Notes: generated by a model from the sequence alone, not told the origin. Numbered from the stretch's first letter, positions 32,445 through 41,867 are shown. The stretch: DNA of 64,000 nt from Beijerinckiaceae bacterium (GCA_947370975.1 CANBNG010000019.1:1-64000), one strand, 5' to 3'. Translations and numbers: made by a program.

Positions 32445-34037
32445 TCACCGATGGCAGCGGATCACGATTCCCTCATCCGCGCGCAGCCTGATTTCGGCGG
32501 CGGCTTCCTGATCGGCGCCACCGTTGCGCGTCGAGAGTACGATTTCGCCGGTGATGTTTTCAGGCATGTACCAATGCTGTTCGTGCGAGCCGAGATTGAG
32601 CACGATGATGAAGCGATCCATGGCGCCGCGACGTTCATAGGCCAGCACATCGCCGCGCGTGCACAAAAGCGCGAAACCGCCGACGGACAAGGCGCGACTT
32701 GAACGGCGCAGCGCCAGCAGCGCACGCGTGAGGTTGAGGATCGAGCCCGGATCCTCGCGCTCCATGACGACATTGCGCAGGCCATGATCATGCGAAATCG
32801 GCAACCATGGCTTGCCTGTCGTAAAGCCTGCGCCCGCGCTCGCATCCCACTGCATCGGCGTGCGCTGCGGATCGCGCCCGATCCCAAGGCCCGGCTCGTT
32901 CTTCTCCCACGGATCCTGCACGGAATGGGCCGGTATATCGACTTTGCCGAGGCCAATCTCATCGCCGTAATAGAGCGTCGGCGTGCCGCGCAATGTCAGC
33001 AGCAACATGGCTGCAACCCGCGCCTGCTCCTCGCCAAGACGCGCGGCAACACGGGGTTGATCGTGATTTCCAAGCACCCAATTGGGCCAGCCGCCATCGG
33101 GAATGGCCGCCTCATATTCCAGGATCAATTCCGCGATCTTGCCCGCATGCCAGGCAGATTGCAGCAATTGGAAATTGAACGGCAGATGCGCGCCCGAAAG
33201 ATCCTGCCCGTAATAGGCCATGAGGCGATCGATCGGCAGATAGACTTCGCCGATGAGCACGCGGTGTTGATAGGAATCGAGCACGCTGCGCATGCCGGCA
33301 ATGATTGAATGCACATCGGGCTGATCGGTGGAATGAACCTGCAACAGGCTTTCGATTTCAGGACGCCCTTCGACATAAGCGGGATTTGGCGGATTATCCT
33401 GAAAATAGGGGTCTTTCATCAAGTGCCAGATGACATCGACACGGAACCCGTCGACACCAAGATCGAGCCAGAAGCGCAGCACATCGTGCATGGCCTCGCG
33501 CACCTGCGGATTACGCCAGTTGAGATCGGGCTGCTGACTGAGAAAGGCGTGATAATAATATTGGGCCGTCGAGTCATCATAGGTCCAGGCGGGGCCGCCG
33601 AAATTGCTCACCCAATTGTTGGGCAGGCCACCACCGGGTGCGGGATCGCGCCAGATATACCAATCGCGTTTGGGATTGGCGCGCGAGGCGCGGCTTTCGC
33701 GAAACCACGAATGCTGGTCCGACGAATGGTTGGGCACGAAATCCATGATGAGTTTCATGCCGCGCGCATGAATATCCCCAATCAGCGCGCGGAATTCATC
33801 GAGCGTGCCAAACATCGGCTCTATGCCGCAATAATCGGACACATCATAGCCAAAATCGGCCATCGGCGAGGGATAGATCGGCGAGATCCAGATCGCATCC
33901 ACGCCAAGCCAGACCAGATAATCGAGCCGGCTTTTTATGCCGGCAAGATCACCGATGCCATCCCCGTCCGAGTCCTGGAACGACCGCGGATAGATTTGGT
34001 AGACAATGCCGCGCTTCCACCAGATGGCATCTTGCAT
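32445..34037 (-). CDS. GH13 alpha-glucosidase (oligo-1,6-glucosidase/trehalose-degrading type)
   Basis: A 530-residue cytosolic enzyme hydrolysing terminal alpha-glucosidic bonds. Motifs of the TIM barrel: IYPRSFQDSDGDGIGDLAG, DFVPNHSSDQH, DGFRVDV with nucleophile D201, LIGEVYLP with acid/base E264, and GNHDQPR with D326. The QIYPRSF text is usual for the oligo-1,6-glucosidase and alpha-glucosidase group. Possible substrates are sucrose, maltose or isomaltose, or trehalose-6-phosphate; which one is uncertain. GGAGAG precedes the ATG at 34037. It stands apart from the trehalose synthesis genes at 48-52 kb. Confidence 0.93.
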   Translation of the reverse strand: MQDAIWWKRGIVYQIYPRSFQDSDGDGIGDLAGIKSRLDYLVWLGVDAIWISPIYPSPMADFGYDVSDYCGIEPMFGTLDEFRALIGDIHARGMKLIMDFVPNHSSDQHSWFRESRASRANPKRDWYIWRDPAPGGGLPNNWVSNFGGPAWTYDDSTAQYYYHAFLSQQPDLNWRNPQVREAMHDVLRFWLDLGVDGFRVDVIWHLMKDPYFQDNPPNPAYVEGRPEIESLLQVHSTDQPDVHSIIAGMRSVLDSYQHRVLIGEVYLPIDRLMAYYGQDLSGAHLPFNFQLLQSAWHAGKIAELILEYEAAIPDGGWPNWVLGNHDQPRVAARLGEEQARVAAMLLLTLRGTPTLYYGDEIGLGKVDIPAHSVQDPWEKNEPGLGIGRDPQRTPMQWDASAGAGFTTGKPWLPISHDHGLRNVVMEREDPGSILNLTRALLALRRSSRALSVGGFALLCTRGDVLAYERRGAMDRFIIVLNLGSHEQHWYMPENITGEIVLSTRNGGADQEAAAEIRLRADEGIVIRCHR

Positions 34038-34127
34038 GAGCCGCTCTCCGCGCGATGAGTTCCGCCAGCAACGCATGGTGCAGGGCCGGGTTGCGCAGAA
34101 GCCGAACTCATTCAGGCAGAGCTGCCC

Positions 34128-34397
34128 TCAATGGTCGTGATCGTCTTCATCGGGCACGGGGCCCATGGCAGCGCGCATATAGGTCGGCAGATCGTTCTTG
34201 ATCTGATCGAGTTCGGCCGAGCCTTCGGCATGGCCATGACCGAGCGCCGCATTGGTTTCGGCCAACACCTGATCCACGGTTGCCTTTGTGAGAAGGCCGC
34301 GCAGCATGAGTGTGGTGAGCACGGTCTTGATCGTGCCGCTCAGAGCATCGACGCGCGCCTCGAGCGCTGCAATCCGTGCTGTCTGGTCCTGCGCCAT
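34128..34397 (-). CDS. Hypothetical coiled-coil protein with acidic His/Asp tail, 89 aa
   Basis: A short cytosolic protein. Residues 4-30 form a heptad-like helix (ARIAALEARVDALSGTIKTVL), followed by a helical region and a tail VPDEDDHDH. GGGAGAA lies upstream of the ATG at 34397; a GTG eight codons earlier is less likely. No family is recognised. It is divergent from the universal stress protein gene, with a 127-base gap. Confidence 0.6.
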   Translation of the reverse strand: MAQDQTARIAALEARVDALSGTIKTVLTTLMLRGLLTKATVDQVLAETNAALGHGHAEGSAELDQIKNDLPTYMRAAMGPVPDEDDHDH

Positions 34398-34524
34398 TTT
34401 CGCTTCTCCCTGATAATTCACAGGCCTCGCGCGTTATCGGTTTGTGCGAGGTCAAGGCCGGATGCCCAGTGCTGACATAAAACGAGAGCCTCGCGAAGTC
34501 ACGCTTCGTCCGCTGGAGGACATT

Positions 34525-35349
34525 ATGGCAATCAGGGACATACTCTTGCTGCTCGAAACGGACGGGCAGACCCAAGTGGCAGCCCCCTATGCGGCGGCCC
34601 TTGCCGATCAGCTTGGCGCGCATCTGACTGCGACCGGCATTGCATTTGAAATTCTCGTGCCGTCGGGTTTTGCGGGCGATTATCCTTACGAGGTTCTCGC
34701 CGCAGTGACCGAGCAATCGCGCCTGCGTGCCGAGCAGGCCTATGATCGCCTGCGCGCGGCCGCGCCAGAATCGCTGCGCAGTGAACTCGTGCAGATCGAT
34801 GCCTTGCCCGGCCAGGCGCGTGATGATTTCGCTCGGCTTGCCCGCCATTTCGATCTCACCATTATCGGACAGGGGCGCGAGCCCAACAGCGATGACGAGT
34901 TGATGGCCGAGGCTGCGCTGTTTGACAGCGGTCGCCCGGTTTTGTTCATCCCGCGCATTCACACCAAGGCCCCGCGCTTTGAACGTGCGCTTGTGGCCTG
35001 GGATGGCAGCCGCGCCGCCGCGCGCGCATTGGCTGACGCCATGCCCCTGCTGGTCAAGGCGAGCACGATCGATGTGGTGACGATTGCAGGTCCGCGCACC
35101 TCCTACAAGGAATTGCCGGGCTTCAACATCACCCGCCATCTCTCGCGCCACGGGCTTAATGCAGAACTCAAGCGCCTGCCGATTTCAGGCGACATCGGCG
35201 AGACGATCTTGTCCTTTGCGGCAGATGCAGGCTCGGATTTCATGGTGATGGGTGGCTACGGCCATTCGCGCCTGCGCGAATTCGTGCTGGGAGGCACCAC
35301 GCGCACGATCCTGTCCTCGATGACATTGCCCGTGCTGCTGTCGCATTAA
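34525..35349 (+). CDS. Universal stress protein family protein
   Basis: A 274-residue tandem Usp protein in the cytosol. The N-terminal half (about 1-140) is the more divergent Usp domain; the C-terminal half (about 150-274) has the family ATP-binding text MVMGGYGHSRLREFVLGGTTRTIL (split here as MGGYGHSR and GGTTRTIL). These proteins bind ATP or AMP and are induced by starvation and oxygen stress. GGAGG precedes the ATG at 34525; the open frame continues 27 codons upstream but without a ribosome site. It ends one base before the convergent ccoA-like gene. Confidence 0.9.
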   Translation: MAIRDILLLLETDGQTQVAAPYAAALADQLGAHLTATGIAFEILVPSGFAGDYPYEVLAAVTEQSRLRAEQAYDRLRAAAPESLRSELVQIDALPGQARDDFARLARHFDLTIIGQGREPNSDDELMAEAALFDSGRPVLFIPRIHTKAPRFERALVAWDGSRAAARALADAMPLLVKASTIDVVTIAGPRTSYKELPGFNITRHLSRHGLNAELKRLPISGDIGETILSFAADAGSDFMVMGGYGHSRLREFVLGGTTRTILSSMTLPVLLSH

Positions 35350-35350
35350 G

Positions 35351-36484
35351 TCAGAGTGCAAAGCCCGCGGCGGCCCAGGCGCCGCCGAGGGCGGCTGCGA
35401 GCAGGCAGGCATCATGCAACGCAAGAACCCGGCGCGGCGGATTGCCCGCCTGCAGCCAGAGCGTTGAGGCCGCCGTTGCCAGACACCAGCCAATGGCGAG
35501 CAGCACAAGGCCGCCCGCAAAAACCGTCGCCTCTCCCGCAAAGCCCAGCACAAGCCGCGCGCCGATGACGAGCGCAAGGCCGAGTACCGCCGTGCCCGGC
35601 ACGCCGATGAGACGCGCGAGCGCAGCAATGCCAAAGCCCGGCGCATACATGGCCACCACATGCCAGGCGAGCAGGCCCGCGATGCCAGCAGCCGGAATGC
35701 CGCAGGACATCATGGCCGAGGGCGCAGCCAGCATCAGCGCGGTCATGCCAAACCAGGCGGCAGCAGCAAGAATGGTGGGCGCAAGCGCCTCACGCAGATC
35801 GTAGCGCGGCGCATCAACCTGCATGGCGACGAGCTCAGCGCCAGCCTGCGGCGACCACGCCATGGACAGCGCCAGCACCAGCACCTGCACCAGCGCGGCC
35901 GCAATGGCAGCAGGGCCAAGGACGGAGGCAGGCGCCAAAGCAGCGCCCAGCATCAGGATGGCTGGCCCCAGCAGCCCCGCCAAGGCACCCGAGCCAAACA
36001 CCGTGCCAAGCAGCATCGCCCGGCCCATGGCGCCGCCCCCCATGGCTGCCTCGTGACGATAGAAAAGCCCGAAGCCCTGCGCGACCCCCAGCCAGAATGC
36101 ACCGAGGCAGAAGGGCAGAAAGGCATGCGCCGAAAGCGCCCAGGCGAGCACGAGCCCGCCCGCAATGCCATGCGAAGCCCCGAGCGCAAAAGACGCGCGC
36201 CTGCCAAAGGCATCGAGCAGGAAAGACGCCGGAAAGGTCGCGACAGCCGCCCCGATCAGCATGGCCATATAGGGCAAGGTTGCCAGCTCCGCGCGCGGCG
36301 CGAGCAACAGGCCCGCGAGCGGGAGAATGCCCAGCGTCAAGGTTTGCGAGAGCACGGACAAGGCAAAGCCACCGGCAAGCAGCAAGGGGCCGCGCGCCTG
36401 CGCGCCTTCAACCGGCACGCCCGGCGGACAAAAGCAGACAAGCCGCCCGGCGCGCGCCACCACATCAGGCAACAGCGCCTTCAT
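35351..36484 (-). CDS. ccoA: MFS transporter, probable copper importer CcoA (CalT family)
   Basis: A 377-residue inner-membrane protein with about twelve hydrophobic segments. It has the two motifs known from Rhodobacter capsulatus CcoA as copper ligands: MxxxM (M247-M251 in GMTALMLA) and HxxxM (H275-M279 in WHVVAMYA). The Met-to-His spacing is 28 residues, the spacing I recall for CcoA (M233, H261). The N terminus has CFCPPG and a further HEAAM. CcoA imports copper into the cytosol for cbb3 oxidase assembly. Its ATG overlaps the ccoS stop (ATGA), so it is the last gene of the cco operon. Assignment rests on motifs plus context, since general MFS similarity is weak. Confidence 0.8.
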   Translation of the reverse strand: MKALLPDVVARAGRLVCFCPPGVPVEGAQARGPLLLAGGFALSVLSQTLTLGILPLAGLLLAPRAELATLPYMAMLIGAAVATFPASFLLDAFGRRASFALGASHGIAGGLVLAWALSAHAFLPFCLGAFWLGVAQGFGLFYRHEAAMGGGAMGRAMLLGTVFGSGALAGLLGPAILMLGAALAPASVLGPAAIAAALVQVLVLALSMAWSPQAGAELVAMQVDAPRYDLREALAPTILAAAAWFGMTALMLAAPSAMMSCGIPAAGIAGLLAWHVVAMYAPGFGIAALARLIGVPGTAVLGLALVIGARLVLGFAGEATVFAGGLVLLAIGWCLATAASTLWLQAGNPPRRVLALHDACLLAAALGGAWAAAGFAL

Positions 36485-36630
36485 TCGGGCAGATCCTCAT
36501 CCGACAAGATGCGCCAGGCCGTGCCTTCGACATCATCATATTGGCCGCTTTTCAGCGACCAGAGAAAAGCAAACAGCGCGCCGATGCCAAGCGCCAGCGC
36601 AATGGGCACGAGATAGATAAGCACATTCAT
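36481..36630 (-). CDS. ccoS: cbb3 oxidase maturation protein CcoS
   Basis: A 49-residue single-span inner-membrane protein needed to insert cofactors (heme and copper) into CcoN. It starts MNVLIYLVPIALALGIGALF, followed by WSLKSGQYDD and an acidic C terminus, as is usual for CcoS (FixS). The ATG at 36630 overlaps the stop of ccoI (ATGA), and its own stop overlaps the next gene in the same way. It is short but its identity is clear. Confidence 0.93.
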   Translation of the reverse strand: MNVLIYLVPIALALGIGALFAFLWSLKSGQYDDVEGTAWRILSDEDLPE

Positions 36631-38870
36631 GTGCGGCGCTCCCGTGTGGCAAGGGCAAGCGGCACGGAGGGGCGCGCCGCGCGCGCATCGCTGCGCACCA
36701 CGCCACGCATGCGCAAGGCGTTCAGCGTGACGATGATGGAGGATCCCGACATGGCAGCCGCCGCAATCAGCGGCGTGACATGGCCGGCAATGGCGAGCGG
36801 GACAGCAAAGAGATTGTAGATGACGGCAATGCCGAGGTTCTGGCGCATCAGCGCGCGCGCCTGCATTGCAATGTCGAGCGCCTGCGCGACAGGCGCCAAT
36901 CGCTCGCCCAGAAACACCGCATCAGCCTGCGCCTGCGCGAGATCGGCCGCCGTAATCGGCGAGAGCGAGGCATGGGCAGCAGCCAGCGCCGGCGCATCAT
37001 TGATGCCATCGCCCACCATCAGCACCTTGCGGCCCTGCGCGCGCAAAGCCTCGATGGCCGCGATCTTGCCGGCAGGATCGATACCGCCCGCCGCTTGTTC
37101 GATTCCAAGCTGGGTAGCCACCGGCACCACAGCCTCAAGCCTGTCACCCGACAAGATCCGCAGATCGAAGCCGCGTGCGCGCAGGCTATCGATGGTCGCG
37201 CGCGCATCGGGCCGCAGGCTCTGGCGAATTTCGATATGCGCCACGCGCGCGCCATGGCGCAGGTGAATGAGCGAGACATCGGGCGACGACAAAGGAGCAG
37301 CCGCATCGCTTGCGCAGAAAGCCGCACTGCCAAGGCGCATCTCCACGCCATCGAGCATCACTGACACACCGGCGCCCGCCACTTCCTCGGCCCCTTCAAA
37401 AGGAGCTGCATCGGGCGCAAGCCGCGCGACGGCCATGGCAAGCGGATGGCGACTGGAGAGGGCAAGGCGCGCCGCAAGGGCCAGCAAATCAGGCGCAAGC
37501 GCAGCGGCGTTGGAGACATTGGGATCAGGCAGCGTCAGTGTGCCGGTCTTGTCGAAGACGATGGTGTCGATCTCGGCAAGGCGCTCCAGCGCGTCGGCAG
37601 CATTGAGATAAATACCGGCGCGGAACAGATGGCCAGAGGCGACGACCTGCACGGCCGGGACGGCCAGCGCCAGCGCGCAAGGGCACGTGATGATGAGCAC
37701 AGAAATGGCGATGATGATGGCATCATGCGCACCAGCACCCGCCACAAGCCAGAACAGCAAGGTTGCTGCGGCCGTCACATGCACGACCGGCGCGTAGATG
37801 CGCGCCGCGCGGTCAGCCAGGCGCATATAGCGCGAGCGCGCCTCGCCCGCCTTTTCGACAAGCCGGGCGACCTCGTCGAGCAAAGTCCCCTCGCCTGCAG
37901 CCGTAACTTCAAGCGTCAGTGCGCCATCAAAATTCATCGTGCCCGCGTAAACGCGCGTGCCCGGCCCCACGCGCACGCGCATGGTCTCGCCCGTGACAAT
38001 GCTGGTGTCGACTTCAGACGCACCTGACAAAATGTGACCATCCGCCGGAATACGGTCTCCCGGGCGCACGAGGATGCGGTCGCCAACGCCAAGCGCGCTG
38101 ACAGGCAGTGCAACCAGAGCGCCATCCTGACCGATGCGATGGGCGACCTCGCCTTTCAGCGCAGCCAGATTGCCAGCAGCTGCACGCGTGCGTCGGCGCA
38201 TGGATTGATCGAGAAAACGCCCGGCCAGCAGGAAGGTCAGCAGCATGACGGCGGAATCGAAATAGGCCTCGCGTCCATGCAGCGCGGTCTCGACCACGGA
38301 CATGGTGAGCGCAAGCAGAATGCCGAGCGAGATGGGAAAATCCATATTCAGCTTGCGCGCGCGCACACCCGCCAGCGCCGAGCGAAAGAACGGCTGTCCG
38401 GCATAGGCGCAAGCGGGCAGCGCGATGAGCGCCGAGAGCCAATGAAAGAAATCGCGCGTCTCGGGCGTGATGTCAGCACTATTGCCCGACCAGACCGAAA
38501 CTGACAGCAGCATGATGTTCATCGCCGCAAAACCCGCGACTGCCAGGCATTTCAGCAGCCATTGCGCGCGCTTTTGTTCTTCGGCTTCGACACGACTCTG
38601 CTCGAACGGATAGGCGCGATAGCCCGCGCGCGCCAAAGCCGTGACGAGCACGCCGGCATCGGTCTCCTGTGGCTTCCAGACGAGCGCGAGACGATGGGTG
38701 GTGAGATTGAGTCGCGCGGACACGAGGCCCGCGCAGGCCCGCATCGAACCTTCGATATCATCGAGACAGGCCGCGCAATCCACACCCTCGATAGCCAGAT
38801 CCATGCGCACGGCATCGCCCTCCGCCGGGCGGACATAGACCGAAAAATCAGTCTGCAGTGCGGCGCTCAT
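36627..38870 (-). CDS. ccoI: Copper-transporting P1B-type ATPase for cbb3 oxidase
   Basis: A 747-residue inner-membrane ATPase that exports copper to the periplasmic route for cbb3 oxidase assembly. It has an N-terminal metal-binding domain with CAAC (C32-C35 in GVDCAACL), the transmembrane CPC motif (TCPCALALA), the phosphorylation motif DKTGTLT, the SSRHPLA motif of P1B pumps and the hinge GDGINDAPAL. Start at 38870 leaves a single base between it and the ccoH stop (TAA). The order G-H-I-S is standard in alphaproteobacteria. Confidence 0.96.
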   Translation of the reverse strand: MSAALQTDFSVYVRPAEGDAVRMDLAIEGVDCAACLDDIEGSMRACAGLVSARLNLTTHRLALVWKPQETDAGVLVTALARAGYRAYPFEQSRVEAEEQKRAQWLLKCLAVAGFAAMNIMLLSVSVWSGNSADITPETRDFFHWLSALIALPACAYAGQPFFRSALAGVRARKLNMDFPISLGILLALTMSVVETALHGREAYFDSAVMLLTFLLAGRFLDQSMRRRTRAAAGNLAALKGEVAHRIGQDGALVALPVSALGVGDRILVRPGDRIPADGHILSGASEVDTSIVTGETMRVRVGPGTRVYAGTMNFDGALTLEVTAAGEGTLLDEVARLVEKAGEARSRYMRLADRAARIYAPVVHVTAAATLLFWLVAGAGAHDAIIIAISVLIITCPCALALAVPAVQVVASGHLFRAGIYLNAADALERLAEIDTIVFDKTGTLTLPDPNVSNAAALAPDLLALAARLALSSRHPLAMAVARLAPDAAPFEGAEEVAGAGVSVMLDGVEMRLGSAAFCASDAAAPLSSPDVSLIHLRHGARVAHIEIRQSLRPDARATIDSLRARGFDLRILSGDRLEAVVPVATQLGIEQAAGGIDPAGKIAAIEALRAQGRKVLMVGDGINDAPALAAAHASLSPITAADLAQAQADAVFLGERLAPVAQALDIAMQARALMRQNLGIAVIYNLFAVPLAIAGHVTPLIAAAAMSGSSIIVTLNALRMRGVVRSDARAARPSVPLALATRERRT

Positions 38871-38871
38871 G

Positions 38872-39393
38872 TTATTTCGCCTTGGCGACATCGATGCGGT
38901 TGATGGAACGGAACATCACGTTCGTGCCATTGGTCGCCTCGATCAGGACATCCCAGCGGCCTGGCGTAACTGCTGCTGGGGCGCTGTAGCGGCCAGACTG
39001 CGTCTGCGCGAGAGCCACTTTCACGTCGCGACGCCGATCGGCCGGATGCATGAAAAGCGCGGTGAAGGTGAGACCCGGCGTGACAAGCCCGGCTGCATCG
39101 CTCTGCTGCACATTAATGAGCGCGCCTGTTTCGTCCACCGTACTGACGAGGGCCTCGACCTTCCAGCCGCGCTTCTCCTGCGCGCGGGCGGCCGCGATCT
39201 CGTCGTCATAGCGCAAGCCTTCCTGATAGGGCTTGTCAGCCTCAAGACCGCTGAAGGTCGTGATGGCGGCATGCGCCATGTAAAAATTGACGCTGAAGAC
39301 CGTGCCGAAGAACAGCAGGATCATCGCCAGAACATGGGGCCCCTTGAGGACGAAACCATTTGCAGCAGGTGCAGAGGGGATTTCCGTTTTCAA
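38872..39393 (-). CDS. ccoH: cbb3 oxidase accessory protein CcoH (FixH)
   Basis: A 173-residue single-span inner-membrane protein of the FixH family, which helps assemble the oxidase with CcoI and CcoG. It has the N-terminal helix after FVLKGPHVLAM (ILLFFGTVFSVNFYM), then the conserved YQEGLRYDDEIAAARAQE and a beta-rich periplasmic part with LFMHPADRR. The start is a TTG at 39393 whose last two bases lie in the ccoG stop TGA; GGGAG sits 7 bases upstream and no ATG fits the family's N terminus. Confidence 0.93.
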   Translation of the reverse strand: MKTEIPSAPAANGFVLKGPHVLAMILLFFGTVFSVNFYMAHAAITTFSGLEADKPYQEGLRYDDEIAAARAQEKRGWKVEALVSTVDETGALINVQQSDAAGLVTPGLTFTALFMHPADRRRDVKVALAQTQSGRYSAPAAVTPGRWDVLIEATNGTNVMFRSINRIDVAKAK

Positions 39394-40895
39394 TGTTTTT
39401 CTCCCGATGGCTGCATGAAGTGATCGCGCACGCGTATGCTCGTTCCGCTCGCAAGATCGTCGAGGATGAAGGTGATGTCGCGCTTGTCATCATCATGATG
39501 TTCGCGCGCGCCAGCCTTGCCACGCGGCAAGGTGAGGAAGACGCGATCTTCCAACGTCTGATCCGGCCCGACAGCCAGCACGGGCCAGCCATTGGCGCCG
39601 CGCGTGCCGCCTGCCGCCTCGATCTGCTCAGGCTCAAATCCCTCGACGCGCAATTCGAAACTGCGCGGCTCGGCGATCTTGTTGGAAAGCCGCACCGCAT
39701 AGGCGTTGCGGATGGCGCCATCATGCAGGCGAACGAAGAGCGGATTGCGATCATGCATGACGGCAAGGCCGGAATTGACGCGCGTCGCCAGCGCATAGGC
39801 CATGGAACTGCCAACCACCGCGATGATGGCAGCATAGAAAATCGTGCGCGGGCGCAGGTAACGCGCCGGCAGTTCGGCAAGTCCCGCTTCGCGGCGTTTG
39901 ACGTTGATGTCCGTGTCATAACCGATCAACCCGGTCGGGCGATGGATTTGCATCATGACAGTGTCGCAGGCATCAATGCACAGGCCGCACTGGATGCAAT
40001 CGAGCTGCAAGCCATCGCGAATATCCACCCCGGTCGGGCAGACATTGACGCATTGATGGCAGTCCACGCAATCGCCCGCAGGCTTGCCACTTTCGCGCAG
40101 ACTGACGTTTTTCTTCAACGAACCGCGCGGCTCCCCGCGCTCGTAGCGATAGGTGACGTTGAGCGCATACTCATCCGTCAACGCGGCCTGAATGCGCGGC
40201 CACGGGCACATGTAGGTGCAGACCTGTTCGCGCATGTAACCGGCGAAGAAATAGGTCGTGAAGGTGAGGACCGCGATGGAAATATAGGCGATGGGCTCGG
40301 CCTGGAAGGTCGCAAGCTGATAGACGAGCGTCGGGGCATCGGCGAAATAGAGAACCCAGGCGCCACCCGTCCACCAGGCGATCATCAGCCAGGCCCAGTG
40401 CTTCAGTATGGCCTGCGCAAAAGTCTCAAGATTCCATTTCTCGCCCGCCTTGCGCATACGGTCGCGGCGGTCGCCCTCGATCAGGCGCTCAACGGCAAAG
40501 AAGAGATCGGTCCAGACCGTCTGCGGGCAGAGGTAGCCGCACCAGACACGCCCTGCGAGCGCGTTCATCAGGAACAGCGTGACGGCCGCAAGGATGAGCA
40601 GGCCGGTCAGGTGATAGATTTCCTGCGGCCAGATTTCGATGAAGAAGAAGTAGAAGCGGTGGTGTTCGAGATCCACCAGCACGGCTTGGGCCGGGGCATT
40701 GGGCCCGCGGTCCCAGCGCACGAAGGGCAGCAGATAATAGACGCCCAAGGTCAGCGCGAGGATGATCCACTTGATCCGCCGAAACCGGCCCTGCACGCTT
40801 TGGGGATAGATTTTGGGGCGCGACGCATAAAGCTCGGGCTCGACGCCCTTTGCTTCGAGTGCGCTCTCGCGCGCCTGCTGCTGCTTGACACTCAT
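39390..40895 (-). CDS. ccoG: CcoG (FixG/RdxA), ferredoxin-like cbb3 assembly protein
   Basis: A 501-residue inner-membrane protein with several TM helices and two [4Fe-4S]-type motifs: CVDCHQCVNVCPTGVDIRDG and CIQCGLCIDACD, plus an earlier CGYLCPQ and CTYMCPWPR. CcoG homologues have been shown to reduce copper(II) so that CcoI and partners can use it. The periplasmic C-terminal region is Ig-like (RSFELRVEGFEPEQIEAAGG). It starts 87 bases after the ccoP stop, the widest gap in the operon. Confidence 0.95.
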   Translation of the reverse strand: MSVKQQQARESALEAKGVEPELYASRPKIYPQSVQGRFRRIKWIILALTLGVYYLLPFVRWDRGPNAPAQAVLVDLEHHRFYFFFIEIWPQEIYHLTGLLILAAVTLFLMNALAGRVWCGYLCPQTVWTDLFFAVERLIEGDRRDRMRKAGEKWNLETFAQAILKHWAWLMIAWWTGGAWVLYFADAPTLVYQLATFQAEPIAYISIAVLTFTTYFFAGYMREQVCTYMCPWPRIQAALTDEYALNVTYRYERGEPRGSLKKNVSLRESGKPAGDCVDCHQCVNVCPTGVDIRDGLQLDCIQCGLCIDACDTVMMQIHRPTGLIGYDTDINVKRREAGLAELPARYLRPRTIFYAAIIAVVGSSMAYALATRVNSGLAVMHDRNPLFVRLHDGAIRNAYAVRLSNKIAEPRSFELRVEGFEPEQIEAAGGTRGANGWPVLAVGPDQTLEDRVFLTLPRGKAGAREHHDDDKRDITFILDDLASGTSIRVRDHFMQPSGEKH

Positions 40896-40945
40896 ATCTG
40901 CTCAAATGCTCCGCCGCGAGTTCAAGGTTCGGGCTGGAAGAGGAG

Positions 40946-40968
40946 CGCCGCCGCATTGTGCGGCGGCG
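40946..40968 (-). other. Perfect hairpin between ccoP and ccoG
   Basis: CGCCGCCGCA (40946-40955) pairs with TGCGGCGGCG (40959-40968) over a three-base loop. No T-run follows on the minus strand, so it is more likely a processing or mRNA-stability element separating ccoNOQP from ccoGHIS. Confidence 0.55.
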
Positions 40969-40982
40969 TCAATCTTATTGTA

Positions 40983-41864
40983 TCAACGACCGCCGCCGAG
41001 GGTCCGCACATAAACGGCGAGCGCCTTGATCGTGCCGGCATCCAGACGTTCGCCCCAATTGGGCATCACGCCGCCGCGACCCTTGTTGATTCCTTCGACG
41101 ATCGTCGCCTTGTCGGAACCATAGAGCCAGATCTCGTCGGTCAGGTTGGGTGAGCCGAGCTCGAGATTGCCCTTCGCATTGTCACCGTGACAGGCCGCGC
41201 AATTTTCAGCAAAGATCTTGCCGCCGGCTGCGAGATCGACGCCCTTGGCGACGTCAAGCCCTGAGAGCGAGCGCACGTAATCTGCCACCAGGCTGATTTC
41301 GGTGGGCTTGAGCACACCCTCGCCGAAGACAGGCATGTTGCCCGCGCGCGCCTGCGGATCGGCGGAGCGGATGCCGTGCGTGAGCGTCTGCTGGATATCC
41401 TCAAGCTTGCCGCCCCACAGCCAATCGTCATCGACGAGATTGGGGAAGGCCTTCGAGCCACCGCCACCCGCGCCATGGCAACCGGCGCAATTATCGCCGA
41501 ACGCCGCCTTGCCCTGCGCACGGGCGAAGGCCAGCATTTTCGGGTCTTTCTCGATGTCGGCGAAGCTGGCGGCTGCCAGTGCATTGACCATCGGCGCGCG
41601 CGCGCTTTGCAAATCGGCAAGTTCAGCCGTCACGGCGCCACGCGCCGACCAGCCAAAGACGCCCTTGGTATAGGAGGAAACCAGAGGCACGGCCGGATAG
41701 ACGATCATGTAACCGATCGCCCAGACGATGCTGCCGTAGAGCATCCACAACCACCAGCGCGGCAATGGTGTGTTCAATTCACGGATGCCGTCCCATTCGT
41801 GGCCGGTGGTCGAGGTGCCCGTGTGGGCATCGACATGTTCAGATTCATGCGAGGCGATGCTCAT
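40983..41864 (-). CDS. ccoP: cbb3-type cytochrome oxidase subunit III, diheme CcoP
   Basis: A 293-residue membrane-anchored subunit that passes electrons to CcoN. One N-terminal TM helix (about residues 36-60) precedes two cytochrome c domains with CxxCH at C126-H130 (CAGCH) and C222-H226 (CAACH). Likely axial Met ligands are in GNMPVFG and GVMPNWG. It ends in GGGR. Its ATG lies 3 bases from the ccoQ stop. Confidence 0.97.
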   Translation of the reverse strand: MSIASHESEHVDAHTGTSTTGHEWDGIRELNTPLPRWWLWMLYGSIVWAIGYMIVYPAVPLVSSYTKGVFGWSARGAVTAELADLQSARAPMVNALAAASFADIEKDPKMLAFARAQGKAAFGDNCAGCHGAGGGGSKAFPNLVDDDWLWGGKLEDIQQTLTHGIRSADPQARAGNMPVFGEGVLKPTEISLVADYVRSLSGLDVAKGVDLAAGGKIFAENCAACHGDNAKGNLELGSPNLTDEIWLYGSDKATIVEGINKGRGGVMPNWGERLDAGTIKALAVYVRTLGGGR

Positions 41865-41867
41865 CGA

